Shown: positions 34,887-43,064 of the stretch, in pieces
Layout: every line of letters starts with the position of its first letter
Position numbering within the stretch: the stretch's first letter is position 1
DNA from: Lachnospiraceae bacterium
GTDB lineage: Bacteria; Bacillota; Clostridia; Lachnospirales; Lachnospiraceae
NCBI GenBank assembly: GCA_028693165.1
Contig: JAQUVX010000002.1
Location: forward strand, 124,001 to 188,000
Length of the DNA stretch: 64,000 bases
Direction: 5' to 3'
The notes under the pieces: generated by a model
The model's input: only the letters and a program-made list of their open reading frames with translations
The model's database searches: none
Told to the model about the DNA's origin: nothing
Position numbers and translations under genes: made by a program

Positions 34887-35870
34887 TTATTTTATTTTCG
34901 ACAAGAATCGATTTCGTTCTTCCTGCTGAAGCTCCAGATTTTTCAGTTTTTCCACGCTTTTTGCCGGAATCCACGCTTTATTTGCATTGTAATAATAATT
35001 CAGCTGCTTCCAATACTTTTCCGGGTACAAAAACAGGTAATACAGATACGCCCGATCCGTCTGACTGATGGGCATCGCCCGCTCGTACGCCTCCATCATG
35101 GCTGCCCCCAGCCGCTCATTCCACGCGTGCTTCTCCATGACCTTGCGCATGAACCGGTACAGATCCGTCATCTGATCCCCACAGTGCATCTGATTGAATT
35201 CAATGAAATCCACGCCGTCATACCGCATCAGAATGTGATGCTGGTCCAGATCTCCGTGACACAAAAAGAGCCGGTCCTCACTCTGGTTTGCTCCAAGTAG
35301 TTCCAGCCCCTCCTGTGCCTCCAGCGCCTGTGCCATAAAGACATCAAAATGCTGCATAACGCAGAGTTCAAATTCGCTTTTTTTCCGTTTGCTGCTGATA
35401 AAATTCCGCACGCGCTTCATCTCACGGGTGTGGCGTTTCATTTCCTCTCCCATGCCCGGCGGAAGCATCGAGCCAAGGTTCCACGGTTCCTGCCAGGGGA
35501 TCTTGCGAAATGCCCGGTGAAGCCCGGCAATGTGACTGACCGCAGTCAGAATCTCACCGGTATCCTTTAAGTTGCATTCCCGGTCCAAAAACCAGTCCTT
35601 CAAAACATATTTTGTCCCATCCTCCGCAGTGGTAAGCAGACTGTCCTCCTGATTGCGGACATACTGATCCACCGCCCATGCCCCCTGCTCCTGCAGCTTT
35701 TGGAGCACGGTCTCCTCAAACTCCAACCGTTTCAACGTGCCGCGATATTCCTTGAGAAGCTTGATTCCGTTCGACCGCTCACAGATCCAGGCCCCGCGCC
35801 CGCGCCGGACATTCACGGTCTCTCCTTCGTACTGCTGCAAAACCTCCAGATAACTGTCGTTCACGCTCAC
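34887..35870 (-). CDS. CotS-family kinase-like protein (spore-coat associated)
   Basis: A 327-residue protein with a protein-kinase/aminoglycoside-phosphotransferase fold: an N-terminal lobe (VNVRRGRGAWICE, then KLLKEYRGT with the ATP lysine), and a catalytic loop LFLCHGDLDQHHILM, where the usual asparagine of HGDxxxxN is histidine. The DFG-equivalent FIEFNQMHCGDQMTDLYRFM also lacks the standard aspartate. Such changes are common in CotS-like proteins, so it may be a pseudokinase or an atypical kinase. CotS homologues act in spore coat assembly. It follows cca by 65 bp and may be co-transcribed. Confidence 0.8.
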   Translation of the reverse strand: MSVNDSYLEVLQQYEGETVNVRRGRGAWICERSNGIKLLKEYRGTLKRLEFEETVLQKLQEQGAWAVDQYVRNQEDSLLTTAEDGTKYVLKDWFLDRECNLKDTGEILTAVSHIAGLHRAFRKIPWQEPWNLGSMLPPGMGEEMKRHTREMKRVRNFISSKRKKSEFELCVMQHFDVFMAQALEAQEGLELLGANQSEDRLFLCHGDLDQHHILMRYDGVDFIEFNQMHCGDQMTDLYRFMRKVMEKHAWNERLGAAMMEAYERAMPISQTDRAYLYYLFLYPEKYWKQLNYYYNANKAWIPAKSVEKLKNLELQQEERNRFLSKIK

Positions 35871-35935
35871 CCCTCCACTTTCGCCGCTTACCAGCTATTT
35901 CAGAGTATGAATCTGTGAGCGCAAATATACACATT

Positions 35936-37105
35936 TTATTGTCCGCAGAATTTTTCCAACAGGACTTCCTTCTGATTGTCTCCGGGATATGCAAGCACAT
36001 GATCCAGCATCCGTTCCAAAATTTCGCCCAGCGCTCTCCCCGGCTTTACCCCGGCTTCAATCAGATCCTTCCCCTTCACCGCCAGATCCTTCAGCAAAAG
36101 GCAGTCCCCCGCCGCGCGAATCTGCGCCGTGAGCGCACGGATCGCCGCATCGTAACCATTCAGCTCCACCAGTGCATCCCACACCTCCGGCTCCATCTGA
36201 CTCATGGCGCGGCGCACCGCCTCCGCCTCCGCCGCAAGCTCCCGCCCGGACCAGCCAACCAGCGTCCGCACCCTTGCAATCGTGTCATTATCAAGCTTCA
36301 AATCTTTCAGAATGCGCACCGCCTGCTCCGGGCGGACCAGACGCAGAAACGCCGCCCACCGCACATATTTCACGGCCGGAAGATCCGCCGGAATATCGGT
36401 CTTACGCCACGGCACGGCTGCAAAGCCCTCCGAGATAAAGGGGCTGATTCCCGTCTCATATACCTGCCGGATCTGCTCCGGATGCGCCGATACCAGCAGC
36501 TTCGAAAGCTCCATCTGAATCCGCTCTTTGCTGACCCGCGCAATATTGGGCGCAATCACCGCGATCGCCTCCTGCGTCTCCTGCTCGATCGTAAAATCAA
36601 GCTGTGCGGAAAAACGGATGGCCCGCAGAATCCGCAGCGCGTCCTCCGTAAACCGTTCCATCGCGTTGCCCACACAGCGGATGGTCCGCCGTTTTAAGTC
36701 CTGCATCCCGTCAAAGGCATCCACGATTCCCGTCTCTTCGCTGTAAGCCATGGCATTGATGGTAAAATCTCTCCGGCGCAGATCCTCCAGCAGATCTGAG
36801 GTAAACGCCACCTCCTTGGGATGCCGCCCATCCTCATAGGTCCCGTCGATCCGATAGGTCGTGACCTCATAGCCGGTTCGCCCCACCATAATCGTCACCG
36901 TCCCATGCTGAATTCCCGTATCGACCGTCCGCCGAAACAGCGCCTTCACCTGCAGCGGCAGCGCCGAGGTCGTGATATCCCAGTCCTCCGGCTCCCGCCC
37001 AAGCAAAGTGTCCCGCACACAGCCGCCCACAGCGTACGCCTCATAACCGTTCTGATTCAGTTTTTGAATAATCTCTCTCACCTGCTCCGGAATCTGTATC
37101 TGCAT
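35936..37105 (-). CDS. cca: CCA tRNA nucleotidyltransferase
   Basis: A 389-residue class II CCA-adding enzyme. Head domain motifs are AYAVGGCVRDTLLG (about 23-36) and the catalytic acidic pair in EDWDITTSA, followed by the flexible basic motif LRRRDFTINAMAY and RFTEDALRILRAIRF (about 145-160), which select CTP/ATP. The enzyme repairs or adds the 3' CCA of tRNA. A promoter lies about 60 bp upstream. The length fits a full bacterial enzyme without an HD phosphohydrolase domain. Confidence 0.95.
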   Translation of the reverse strand: MQIQIPEQVREIIQKLNQNGYEAYAVGGCVRDTLLGREPEDWDITTSALPLQVKALFRRTVDTGIQHGTVTIMVGRTGYEVTTYRIDGTYEDGRHPKEVAFTSDLLEDLRRRDFTINAMAYSEETGIVDAFDGMQDLKRRTIRCVGNAMERFTEDALRILRAIRFSAQLDFTIEQETQEAIAVIAPNIARVSKERIQMELSKLLVSAHPEQIRQVYETGISPFISEGFAAVPWRKTDIPADLPAVKYVRWAAFLRLVRPEQAVRILKDLKLDNDTIARVRTLVGWSGRELAAEAEAVRRAMSQMEPEVWDALVELNGYDAAIRALTAQIRAAGDCLLLKDLAVKGKDLIEAGVKPGRALGEILERMLDHVLAYPGDNQKEVLLEKFCGQ

Positions 37106-37160
37106 GGTCTTTGCCCTCTCATTTCCTGATGCCTTTGCTTCTCAGCTTTCTCAAGTCTAT

Positions 37161-37189
37161 ATTTTATCATAGTAAAATTCTGATGTAAA
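37161..37189 (-). promoter_or_regulatory. Promoter of cca
   Basis: TTTACA (37189-37184), 17-bp spacer, TAAAAT (37166-37161) on the minus strand. Confidence 0.55.
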
Positions 37190-37223
37190 CCCGTTCCCAA
37201 GCCGAAAAAAGGCCGGAAAAAAG

Positions 37224-37252
37224 CACCCGGGCCCCTTCTCCCGGACCCGGGT
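37224..37252 (-). terminator. Terminator of the glucuronide operon
   Basis: CACCCGGG (37224-37231) pairs with CCCGGGTG (37245-37252), with further C/G pairing in the loop; on the minus strand CTTTTTTCC follows. It lies 8 bp after the HAD gene stop codon and closes the seven-gene operon. Confidence 0.88.
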
Positions 37253-37259
37253 GTTTTTC

Positions 37260-38102
37260 TCAGCTCAAATTCTCTTCAAATTCCTGTATCAATTTCTCCT
37301 GATAGGCTCCGGCATAAATTTCGCCGAGGAACGTATACATTCCCTCCTCGACAAGCCGGTTCCAGGATTCCTTCTCTCGCCTGACCAGAATCGGAAAGTA
37401 GAGGGCACCGTTTGAAAAGGCGGCATCCCGGTCTCCCGGCGCATCGCCGACCATCAGCACATGCGAATCCGCATATCCCTTTTCCATCAGCCGTTTGATG
37501 CAGTAGGCCTTTGTTCCTGCATCCTGCGAAAGCACAATCGCCGTGTGGTCCAAAAGCCCGTATTTCTCCCACTCCTCCATGATCGCCTGCTGATTTGCAG
37601 ACGAAACGATCGCCACATCCGCAACCTGGGAAATCACCCGAAGCGCCTCCTTCGCGCCCGCGAAGGGAAGCTTTCCGCTTTCCGGAAGCGCATTCACCTC
37701 GCGGTTTACCTCCTCCGACCAGCGCAGCACCTTTTGAAAAATCGCATGATCCTGTTCTTCCATGCAGCGCATCAGACTCTTGTTGGAGAGTTCCTCTGCC
37801 GACTGCACCCAATGCTCCAGGGCTTCCAGCCCCTCGATCTTTTTGTATTTCCGGTCGACCTCCTTAAGCGTGATCGCCAGACCGGCAAACCGGTTGATTC
37901 CTCTGGTCATCGTATAAAGATTGATTTCATTCCACAGTGTTAAGATCGGCTGCTGCCACAGTTCCAGCCCCCATTCACGAATCATGCACGGACCGAAGCA
38001 TTGAAAATGCTTGATGTTCATGGTGTCCATTACACAGCCGTCCGAATCGATACAGACCAGATAATCCTTCTTTTTCTGATACGTTTCAAATACATCTGTC
38101 AT
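37260..38102 (-). CDS. HAD-superfamily hydrolase
   Basis: A 280-residue HAD phosphatase-type enzyme. Motif I is LVCIDSDGCVMDT (nucleophile D19, acid/base D21), motif II VSSAN, motif III lysine near TKAYCIKRLM, and motif IV VLMVGDAPGDRDAA. The helical cap of about 100 residues between motifs I and II is of the C1 type. It is the last gene of the LacI-beta-glucuronidase operon, 22 bp after uidA, and its promised role is dephosphorylation of a sugar phosphate or phosphonate in that pathway. Substrate unknown. Confidence 0.85.
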   Translation of the reverse strand: MTDVFETYQKKKDYLVCIDSDGCVMDTMNIKHFQCFGPCMIREWGLELWQQPILTLWNEINLYTMTRGINRFAGLAITLKEVDRKYKKIEGLEALEHWVQSAEELSNKSLMRCMEEQDHAIFQKVLRWSEEVNREVNALPESGKLPFAGAKEALRVISQVADVAIVSSANQQAIMEEWEKYGLLDHTAIVLSQDAGTKAYCIKRLMEKGYADSHVLMVGDAPGDRDAAFSNGALYFPILVRREKESWNRLVEEGMYTFLGEIYAGAYQEKLIQEFEENLS

Positions 38103-38124
38103 ATCTGTCTTTCCTCTCCCTGCA

Positions 38125-39891
38125 TCAGTTGCATTTTCCCGATGCTACCGCATCGCGATTCCACCGGTTCCGAAGGAAATGTGCTGCCATCTTGGGATTT
38201 CTGTCTCTGGTAAAGACTCCCTTTTTATTGCCGTTGACCCGCTTGATATTTTCCGCCGTCGCAAAGTCTGCAAAATTCCAGACGTGCTCACCGGTAATAT
38301 AATCCAGCGCGTCAAACACCTCGCCGTATGCTTTCAAAAATGCGGTCTGGTATTCTTCGCTGAACAGCCGCTCATTCAAGTCATGAAGGCCGGCGATCGT
38401 ATCGGCGCCGTATTCCCCCAGCATGATCGGCTTGTCCGGGCAGCGCCTGTGAAAGCGCTCCAGCTCATCCTTTAAAAGTGCCGCCGCCCCCGAAAGATTG
38501 CCTTCCGTATCATACCAGCCGCGATACCGGTTGAGTATGAGAACATCGCACAGCTCCGCCACCTTACAGGATTCCGGACTGGAGCCCTCATAGGTGACCA
38601 GTGTGACCGGGCGGTTCTGCTCATCCAGTTCCTTTACCAGCTCGATCAGCGGCGCAAAATATTCCTTTGCCCCCTCTTCCTCACTGGCCGGCTCATTGGC
38701 TACACTCCACAGGATCACGCACGGATGATTCTTGTCCCGCGCCACCATCTCGCGAAGTACCTGGCGGTGATGCTCTGCCGTCTTTAACAGCTCCCAGGTT
38801 CCGGTCGCAGTGCCGCCCAGCATTCCGGTTGCGCTGAAGTTCGAATGAAGTCCCACCGCCGGTGCCTCATCGATGATCAGAATCCCCTCCCGGTCGCAGA
38901 GCTGCATCATTTCCTCACAATAAGGATAATGGCTGGTCCGGAAGGAATTGGCGCCGATCCATTTCAGCAGTGCAATATCCTTCACATTGTAAACCATATC
39001 AAAGCCGCGCCCATGAATCGGCGTGTCCTCGTGCTTTCCAAAGCCTTTCAGATAGATCGGCTTTCCGTTCAGCTGCAAATGGCAGTCCCGGATTCCGACC
39101 GTGCGGAAGCCAAACACTTCCTCATAGACATCTTCCGATCCATCTGTCCCGGATAACGTCACCGCCAGCCGGTACAGCGCCGGGCTGCCCGGCTCCCACA
39201 GTCTGACCGCCGCCACCTGGCCGCTTCCCGCTTCTCCGGCTCCGGCAAATACTTCCCGCCCCTCCGGGTCAAGCAGCGTTACCGCAACCGCACCCTCTCC
39301 GGCCGTCTTTACCTTCCAGAAGAATGTTCCCTCCATGTCCCCGTGCACCGTAATGTCCTCAATATAGGAAACCGGGGTCGTATACAGGCAGACCGGCCTC
39401 ATGATTCCGCTGTAATTATAAAAATCAAAATTCGGAAGATTATGTACTTCTTCCTTTTTTCCTGGAAACTGCTGTGTCACCAGGCGGCCCGCCGGAAGTG
39501 TCGTGTGATCCACGATATTATTCACAAGGACGCGAAGTTCGTTTTTTCCAGCCCGTGCCAGCGCGGTAATCTCGAACTGGAACGGCAGAAATCCTCCCTC
39601 ATGCGTGCCGAGGCACACCTCATTGACCCAAACCTGGGCCTTATGCGTCACACTTCCGAAGCGGAGCCACAGACGCTGCGTGAGCATCTGCGGCGTCACC
39701 GTAAAGTCCCGCCGGTACAGCATATCCCCCACATAATCCGCAAACGCTCTTCCCACATAAATGTCGTTGTAGGAAGAGGGAACCGGCATGGGAATCCAGG
39801 GATTCTCCGCTTCTGTTCCCAGAAGCTTAAAATCCCATACCCCATTTAAGTCAAAGGTCATGCGGCTTGTTGTCATCGCCGGATAGAGCAT
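38125..39891 (-). CDS. uidA: GH2 beta-glucuronidase
   Basis: A 588-residue glycoside hydrolase family 2 enzyme releasing glucuronic acid from beta-glucuronides. Jelly-roll, Ig-like and TIM-barrel domains follow in the usual order. The acid/base is E400 in LWSVANEP and the nucleophile E493 in MLGEYGADT. The N-x-K motif that binds the uronate carboxylate is N555/K557 in NGNKKGVFTR, which separates glucuronidases from GH2 galactosidases. EHVWNFADFAT is also conserved with E. coli GUS. The loop after DEAPAVG (residues about 348-375) is a few residues shorter than in E. coli. There is no signal peptide, so the enzyme is intracellular and depends on the linked ABC importer. Its ATG overlaps the binding-protein stop as TAATG. 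Confidence 0.93.
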   Translation of the reverse strand: MLYPAMTTSRMTFDLNGVWDFKLLGTEAENPWIPMPVPSSYNDIYVGRAFADYVGDMLYRRDFTVTPQMLTQRLWLRFGSVTHKAQVWVNEVCLGTHEGGFLPFQFEITALARAGKNELRVLVNNIVDHTTLPAGRLVTQQFPGKKEEVHNLPNFDFYNYSGIMRPVCLYTTPVSYIEDITVHGDMEGTFFWKVKTAGEGAVAVTLLDPEGREVFAGAGEAGSGQVAAVRLWEPGSPALYRLAVTLSGTDGSEDVYEEVFGFRTVGIRDCHLQLNGKPIYLKGFGKHEDTPIHGRGFDMVYNVKDIALLKWIGANSFRTSHYPYCEEMMQLCDREGILIIDEAPAVGLHSNFSATGMLGGTATGTWELLKTAEHHRQVLREMVARDKNHPCVILWSVANEPASEEEGAKEYFAPLIELVKELDEQNRPVTLVTYEGSSPESCKVAELCDVLILNRYRGWYDTEGNLSGAAALLKDELERFHRRCPDKPIMLGEYGADTIAGLHDLNERLFSEEYQTAFLKAYGEVFDALDYITGEHVWNFADFATAENIKRVNGNKKGVFTRDRNPKMAAHFLRNRWNRDAVASGKCN

Positions 39892-41258
39892 TATTTTCCT
39901 CCCTTATCCTTCATCAGCTGGGTTCCTCTGGTCATCATGGAATTCACGGTATTGTCCAGTGAATCTGTACCCAGCAGGAATTTTGCACATTCCTCCACCA
40001 TCATCTGGGACATTTCCTTGTTGTAGGTCGGCACGTTCTGATATACATTATCCTTCCATGCCGGGTTGTTCATGACCTTTTCGAGCGCTTCCACGTCCAC
40101 ATATTTCGGCTCATCGATCTGCATGTTCATGAACTCCATCTTGTCTGCATTCTTCTCAGCAGAAACGCTGACGCCGCGGATCTTCATGCCTTCCGTCGTA
40201 TAGAAACGGATGAAATCATAGGCTTCCTGCGGATGCTTGGAAGTCTTGCTGATGGAATAGAAATGGGACTCTGTATAGGTTGTTCCCGCTTCTGCATCCT
40301 TCCATGCCGGAATCGGAGCAAAGGTGGTCACAAAATCATGCGGGTATTTCTCCTGGTCATCCAGCTCCGGCACGATGAAGTTTCCGATCGGCAGCATCGC
40401 AATCTGTCCGTTGAAGAATTTGTCACGATAGTTCATGTTCATGGAGGTCATATCTGCGTAAGGAACCTGGCTCTTGTCCTCCTGCTCCAGATCATGACGG
40501 AACTGCAGCCATTCCTTGTACATCGGATGATCGAAGTTCACCGCACTCAGATCCGCCTTGAACATGGGGTTGTCCGGGTAATTGGACCACATTCCCATGT
40601 AATCGTAGTGATCCCAGGTATGGAAATAGCTTCCGTAGCGTTTGTTCGCGCCATCGCCCTCTGTCAGCTTTTTGGCATATTCACGGTAATCATCCCAGGT
40701 CCAGTCAAGCTCTGGAACCGGCAGACCCGCTGCATCCAGATAGTCCTTGTTCAGCAGGACAAACCAGGATTTCAAATCGCCTGGAACTCCGTACATCGTT
40801 CCGTTGATTCTCTGTACAATGGAGTACGCATCCTCCGGTTTGATCCCTTCCTTCTCAAAATATTCATCCAATGGCAGGTACGCACCCGATCCGGCACGCT
40901 GTGCATGCTCCGGGAATGCGGAGGTCATCAGAATGTCCATCTCCTCGCCGCCCATGATCATCAGATCGACTTTTTTGTAATACTCCGTAGCCGTCATATC
41001 TCCGTAATAATCAAACGTAATATTGATGTCCGGGTGATCTGCCATATAGGCTGCCGCTACCTTTTCGTTGAGTTCCTTCTGCGCCGTTAGCCAGGATACG
41101 AAGCGAAGATTCACCTTCTCGCCTGCTGCCGCCTGTGTCTGTGCGCCGTCCGCTGCTGCGGTTGTCTCCTTCGCCGCTCCGCCGCCACACCCGGTCAGTG
41201 CCGATGCTGCCAGCACCACTGCCATTGCTGCTGCCATAACGTTGTTTCTTTTTTTCAT
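39891..41258 (-). CDS. Carbohydrate ABC transporter substrate-binding lipoprotein
   Basis: A 455-residue family 1 extracellular sugar-binding lipoprotein. The signal peptide ends in LTGC (C24), followed by a Gly/Ala/Thr linker. The mature domain is of the UgpB/MsmE type (NLRFVSWLTAQKELNEKVAA; DILMTSAFPEH; NGTMYGVPGDLKSWFVLLNK; WTWDDYREYAKKL). The operon context (beta-glucuronidase directly downstream, TAATG overlap) suggests a glucuronide or oligosaccharide containing glucuronic acid as ligand; this is inferred. Two permease genes are immediately upstream. No ATPase is present, as usual for systems that share an MsmK-like subunit. Confidence 0.92.
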   Translation of the reverse strand: MKKRNNVMAAAMAVVLAASALTGCGGGAAKETTAAADGAQTQAAAGEKVNLRFVSWLTAQKELNEKVAAAYMADHPDINITFDYYGDMTATEYYKKVDLMIMGGEEMDILMTSAFPEHAQRAGSGAYLPLDEYFEKEGIKPEDAYSIVQRINGTMYGVPGDLKSWFVLLNKDYLDAAGLPVPELDWTWDDYREYAKKLTEGDGANKRYGSYFHTWDHYDYMGMWSNYPDNPMFKADLSAVNFDHPMYKEWLQFRHDLEQEDKSQVPYADMTSMNMNYRDKFFNGQIAMLPIGNFIVPELDDQEKYPHDFVTTFAPIPAWKDAEAGTTYTESHFYSISKTSKHPQEAYDFIRFYTTEGMKIRGVSVSAEKNADKMEFMNMQIDEPKYVDVEALEKVMNNPAWKDNVYQNVPTYNKEMSQMMVEECAKFLLGTDSLDNTVNSMMTRGTQLMKDKGGK

Positions 41259-41281
41259 TGTAATACCCTCCTTTTATATGG

Positions 41282-42112
41282 TTATCCTTTTACTGCTCCT
41301 GATGCGATTCCGTCAACCACGAACCGCTGACAGAATAAGAATACGATGACTAACGGCAGAATCGCCGATACGGCGGCTGCCATAATCAGGGAATAGTAGC
41401 TTCCCGATTCCGATGCAAACTGCTTCATTCCCAGCTGAATCGTGTACAGATGTCGACTGTTTAAAAATACCAGCGGAGCCTGATAATCGTTCCAGGTCCA
41501 GACGAATTTCAGTGTCGCAAGCGTTGCAAGCGACGGTTTGATCATCGGTAATATAATGTGGAAAAATATGGTCGGGTGTCCCGCGCCGTCAATCTTTGCT
41601 GACTCTGACAGAGATTCCGGTATCGCCATCATCGCCTGTCTCAGCAGGAATACGCCGTATACACTGAACGCCAGCATCATGATCAGTCCGAAATGCGTGT
41701 TATACAGGCCAATGTTTCGCATAATGATGAACTGCGATACGATCGTAACCTGCGGCGGAATCATCATGGTTGCCAGATACGCCAGGAAGATCTTGTCGCG
41801 GCCCGGGAATTTTACTTTGGAAAATCCGTAGGCACCCAGCGCAGACACAAATACCTGAAAGAACGTGGCAAGGAGCGTCACCTTGATTGAGTTCAGATAA
41901 TACAGTCCAAAGTTGTATTGTCCGCCCCATACCTCCTTCATGTTTTCCACCAGATTCCATCTCGGCGGAATCCACTGAATCGGGAAATTGAAGACGTCCG
42001 CCTCCACCTTACAGGCCGTGGAGATCATCCACACAAGCGGGAGCAGCATGGTCAGTCCGATTCCCCAGAACAGGACCGTCAAAATGATCTTTGTAATCTT
42101 TTTCTTTTCCAT
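41282..42112 (-). CDS. Carbohydrate ABC transporter permease (MalG-like)
   Basis: A 276-residue permease with six membrane segments. The EAA coupling loop reads IPESLSESAKIDGAGHPTIF followed by FHIILPMIKPSLATL. N-terminal LTMLLPLVWMISTACK and FVSALGAYGFSKVKFPGRD are typical of CUT1-type inner subunits. It sits 11 bp after the partner permease and 23 bp before the binding protein gene, so the three are one transporter unit. Confidence 0.93.
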   Translation of the reverse strand: MEKKKITKIILTVLFWGIGLTMLLPLVWMISTACKVEADVFNFPIQWIPPRWNLVENMKEVWGGQYNFGLYYLNSIKVTLLATFFQVFVSALGAYGFSKVKFPGRDKIFLAYLATMMIPPQVTIVSQFIIMRNIGLYNTHFGLIMMLAFSVYGVFLLRQAMMAIPESLSESAKIDGAGHPTIFFHIILPMIKPSLATLATLKFVWTWNDYQAPLVFLNSRHLYTIQLGMKQFASESGSYYSLIMAAAVSAILPLVIVFLFCQRFVVDGIASGAVKG

Positions 42113-42122
42113 CGGTCTCCTC

Positions 42123-43022
42123 CTATTCCAATGAGAACTTGTCCTGCAGCTTCCACTGAACCAGCGTTACCACAAATACCAGTGCAAACAGTGCCCAGGC
42201 CAGCGTGTTCGCGTAGCCCATATCAAAATACTCAAATGCGGTGCGGTATACATAATATGCCATAACCGAACTGGAGCTTCCCGGTCCGCCCTGGGTCAGA
42301 ACGCTGATCTGATCGAACACCTTGAAGGAGCCGATGATACCCATGATCGTCAGGAAAAACGTGGTCGGCGAGATCAGCGGAATCGTGATGGAGAAGAACT
42401 GCCGCACGGAAGATGCTCCGTCCACGCGCGCCGCCTCATACACATCCTCCGGAATCCCCTTTAAGCCGGACAGGAATACAATCGCGTAATACCCCACCTG
42501 CTGCCATACATAGATCACCATGATGGACGGCAGGGACCACTTAAAATCAGCAAGCCAGCCTGGCGGATTCTTGACCCCGATCAGGCGGAGAAACTGGTTG
42601 ACCGGTCCGTAGCTTGGCTGCAGCATGACCATCCAAACCGCGCAGACCGCAACGACACTGGCGATGTAGGGAATGAAGATCATCGTGCGGACCACGCCGC
42701 CTCCCCAGATATACTTGTTCATAATGTTCGCCATGACCAGGCCAAGTGCGATCAGCACCGGCACGGTAACCGCGGTAAAAATAATGTTATTTTTGTACGA
42801 GTTGATAAACCAGTCGTCCGTAAACAGTCTGATATAATTGCTCAGTCCGGTAAATTTGATTGCGCCCCAGCCCTCCATAAAGTTCCACTGCGTGAAGCTC
42901 AGGCACAGGGAAATAACGACCGGAATAAAGGTAAATACCAGAAATCCGCACAGACTTGGCAGGATAAATCCCATACCGACGAGAAATTCCTTGCTCACTC
43001 GTTTCTTTGACTTTTTGTTCAT
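42123..43022 (-). CDS. Carbohydrate ABC transporter permease (MalF/UgpA-like)
   Basis: A 299-residue permease with six membrane segments. GMGFILPSLCGFLVFTFIPV opens the protein, and the EAA loop is IPEDVYEAARVDGASSVRQF before FSITIPLISPTTFF. GGPGSSSSVMAYYVYRTAFE near the C-terminus is a standard CUT1 motif. It pairs with the MalG-like subunit downstream. A basic leader (MNKKSKKRVSKEFL) precedes the first helix. It follows the GH3 gene by 42 bp. Confidence 0.93.
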   Translation of the reverse strand: MNKKSKKRVSKEFLVGMGFILPSLCGFLVFTFIPVVISLCLSFTQWNFMEGWGAIKFTGLSNYIRLFTDDWFINSYKNNIIFTAVTVPVLIALGLVMANIMNKYIWGGGVVRTMIFIPYIASVVAVCAVWMVMLQPSYGPVNQFLRLIGVKNPPGWLADFKWSLPSIMVIYVWQQVGYYAIVFLSGLKGIPEDVYEAARVDGASSVRQFFSITIPLISPTTFFLTIMGIIGSFKVFDQISVLTQGGPGSSSSVMAYYVYRTAFEYFDMGYANTLAWALFALVFVVTLVQWKLQDKFSLE

Positions 43023-43064
43023 CTGCTGCCTCCTTTTTGTAGTTTGTCTTCTACGTTGATCTTG

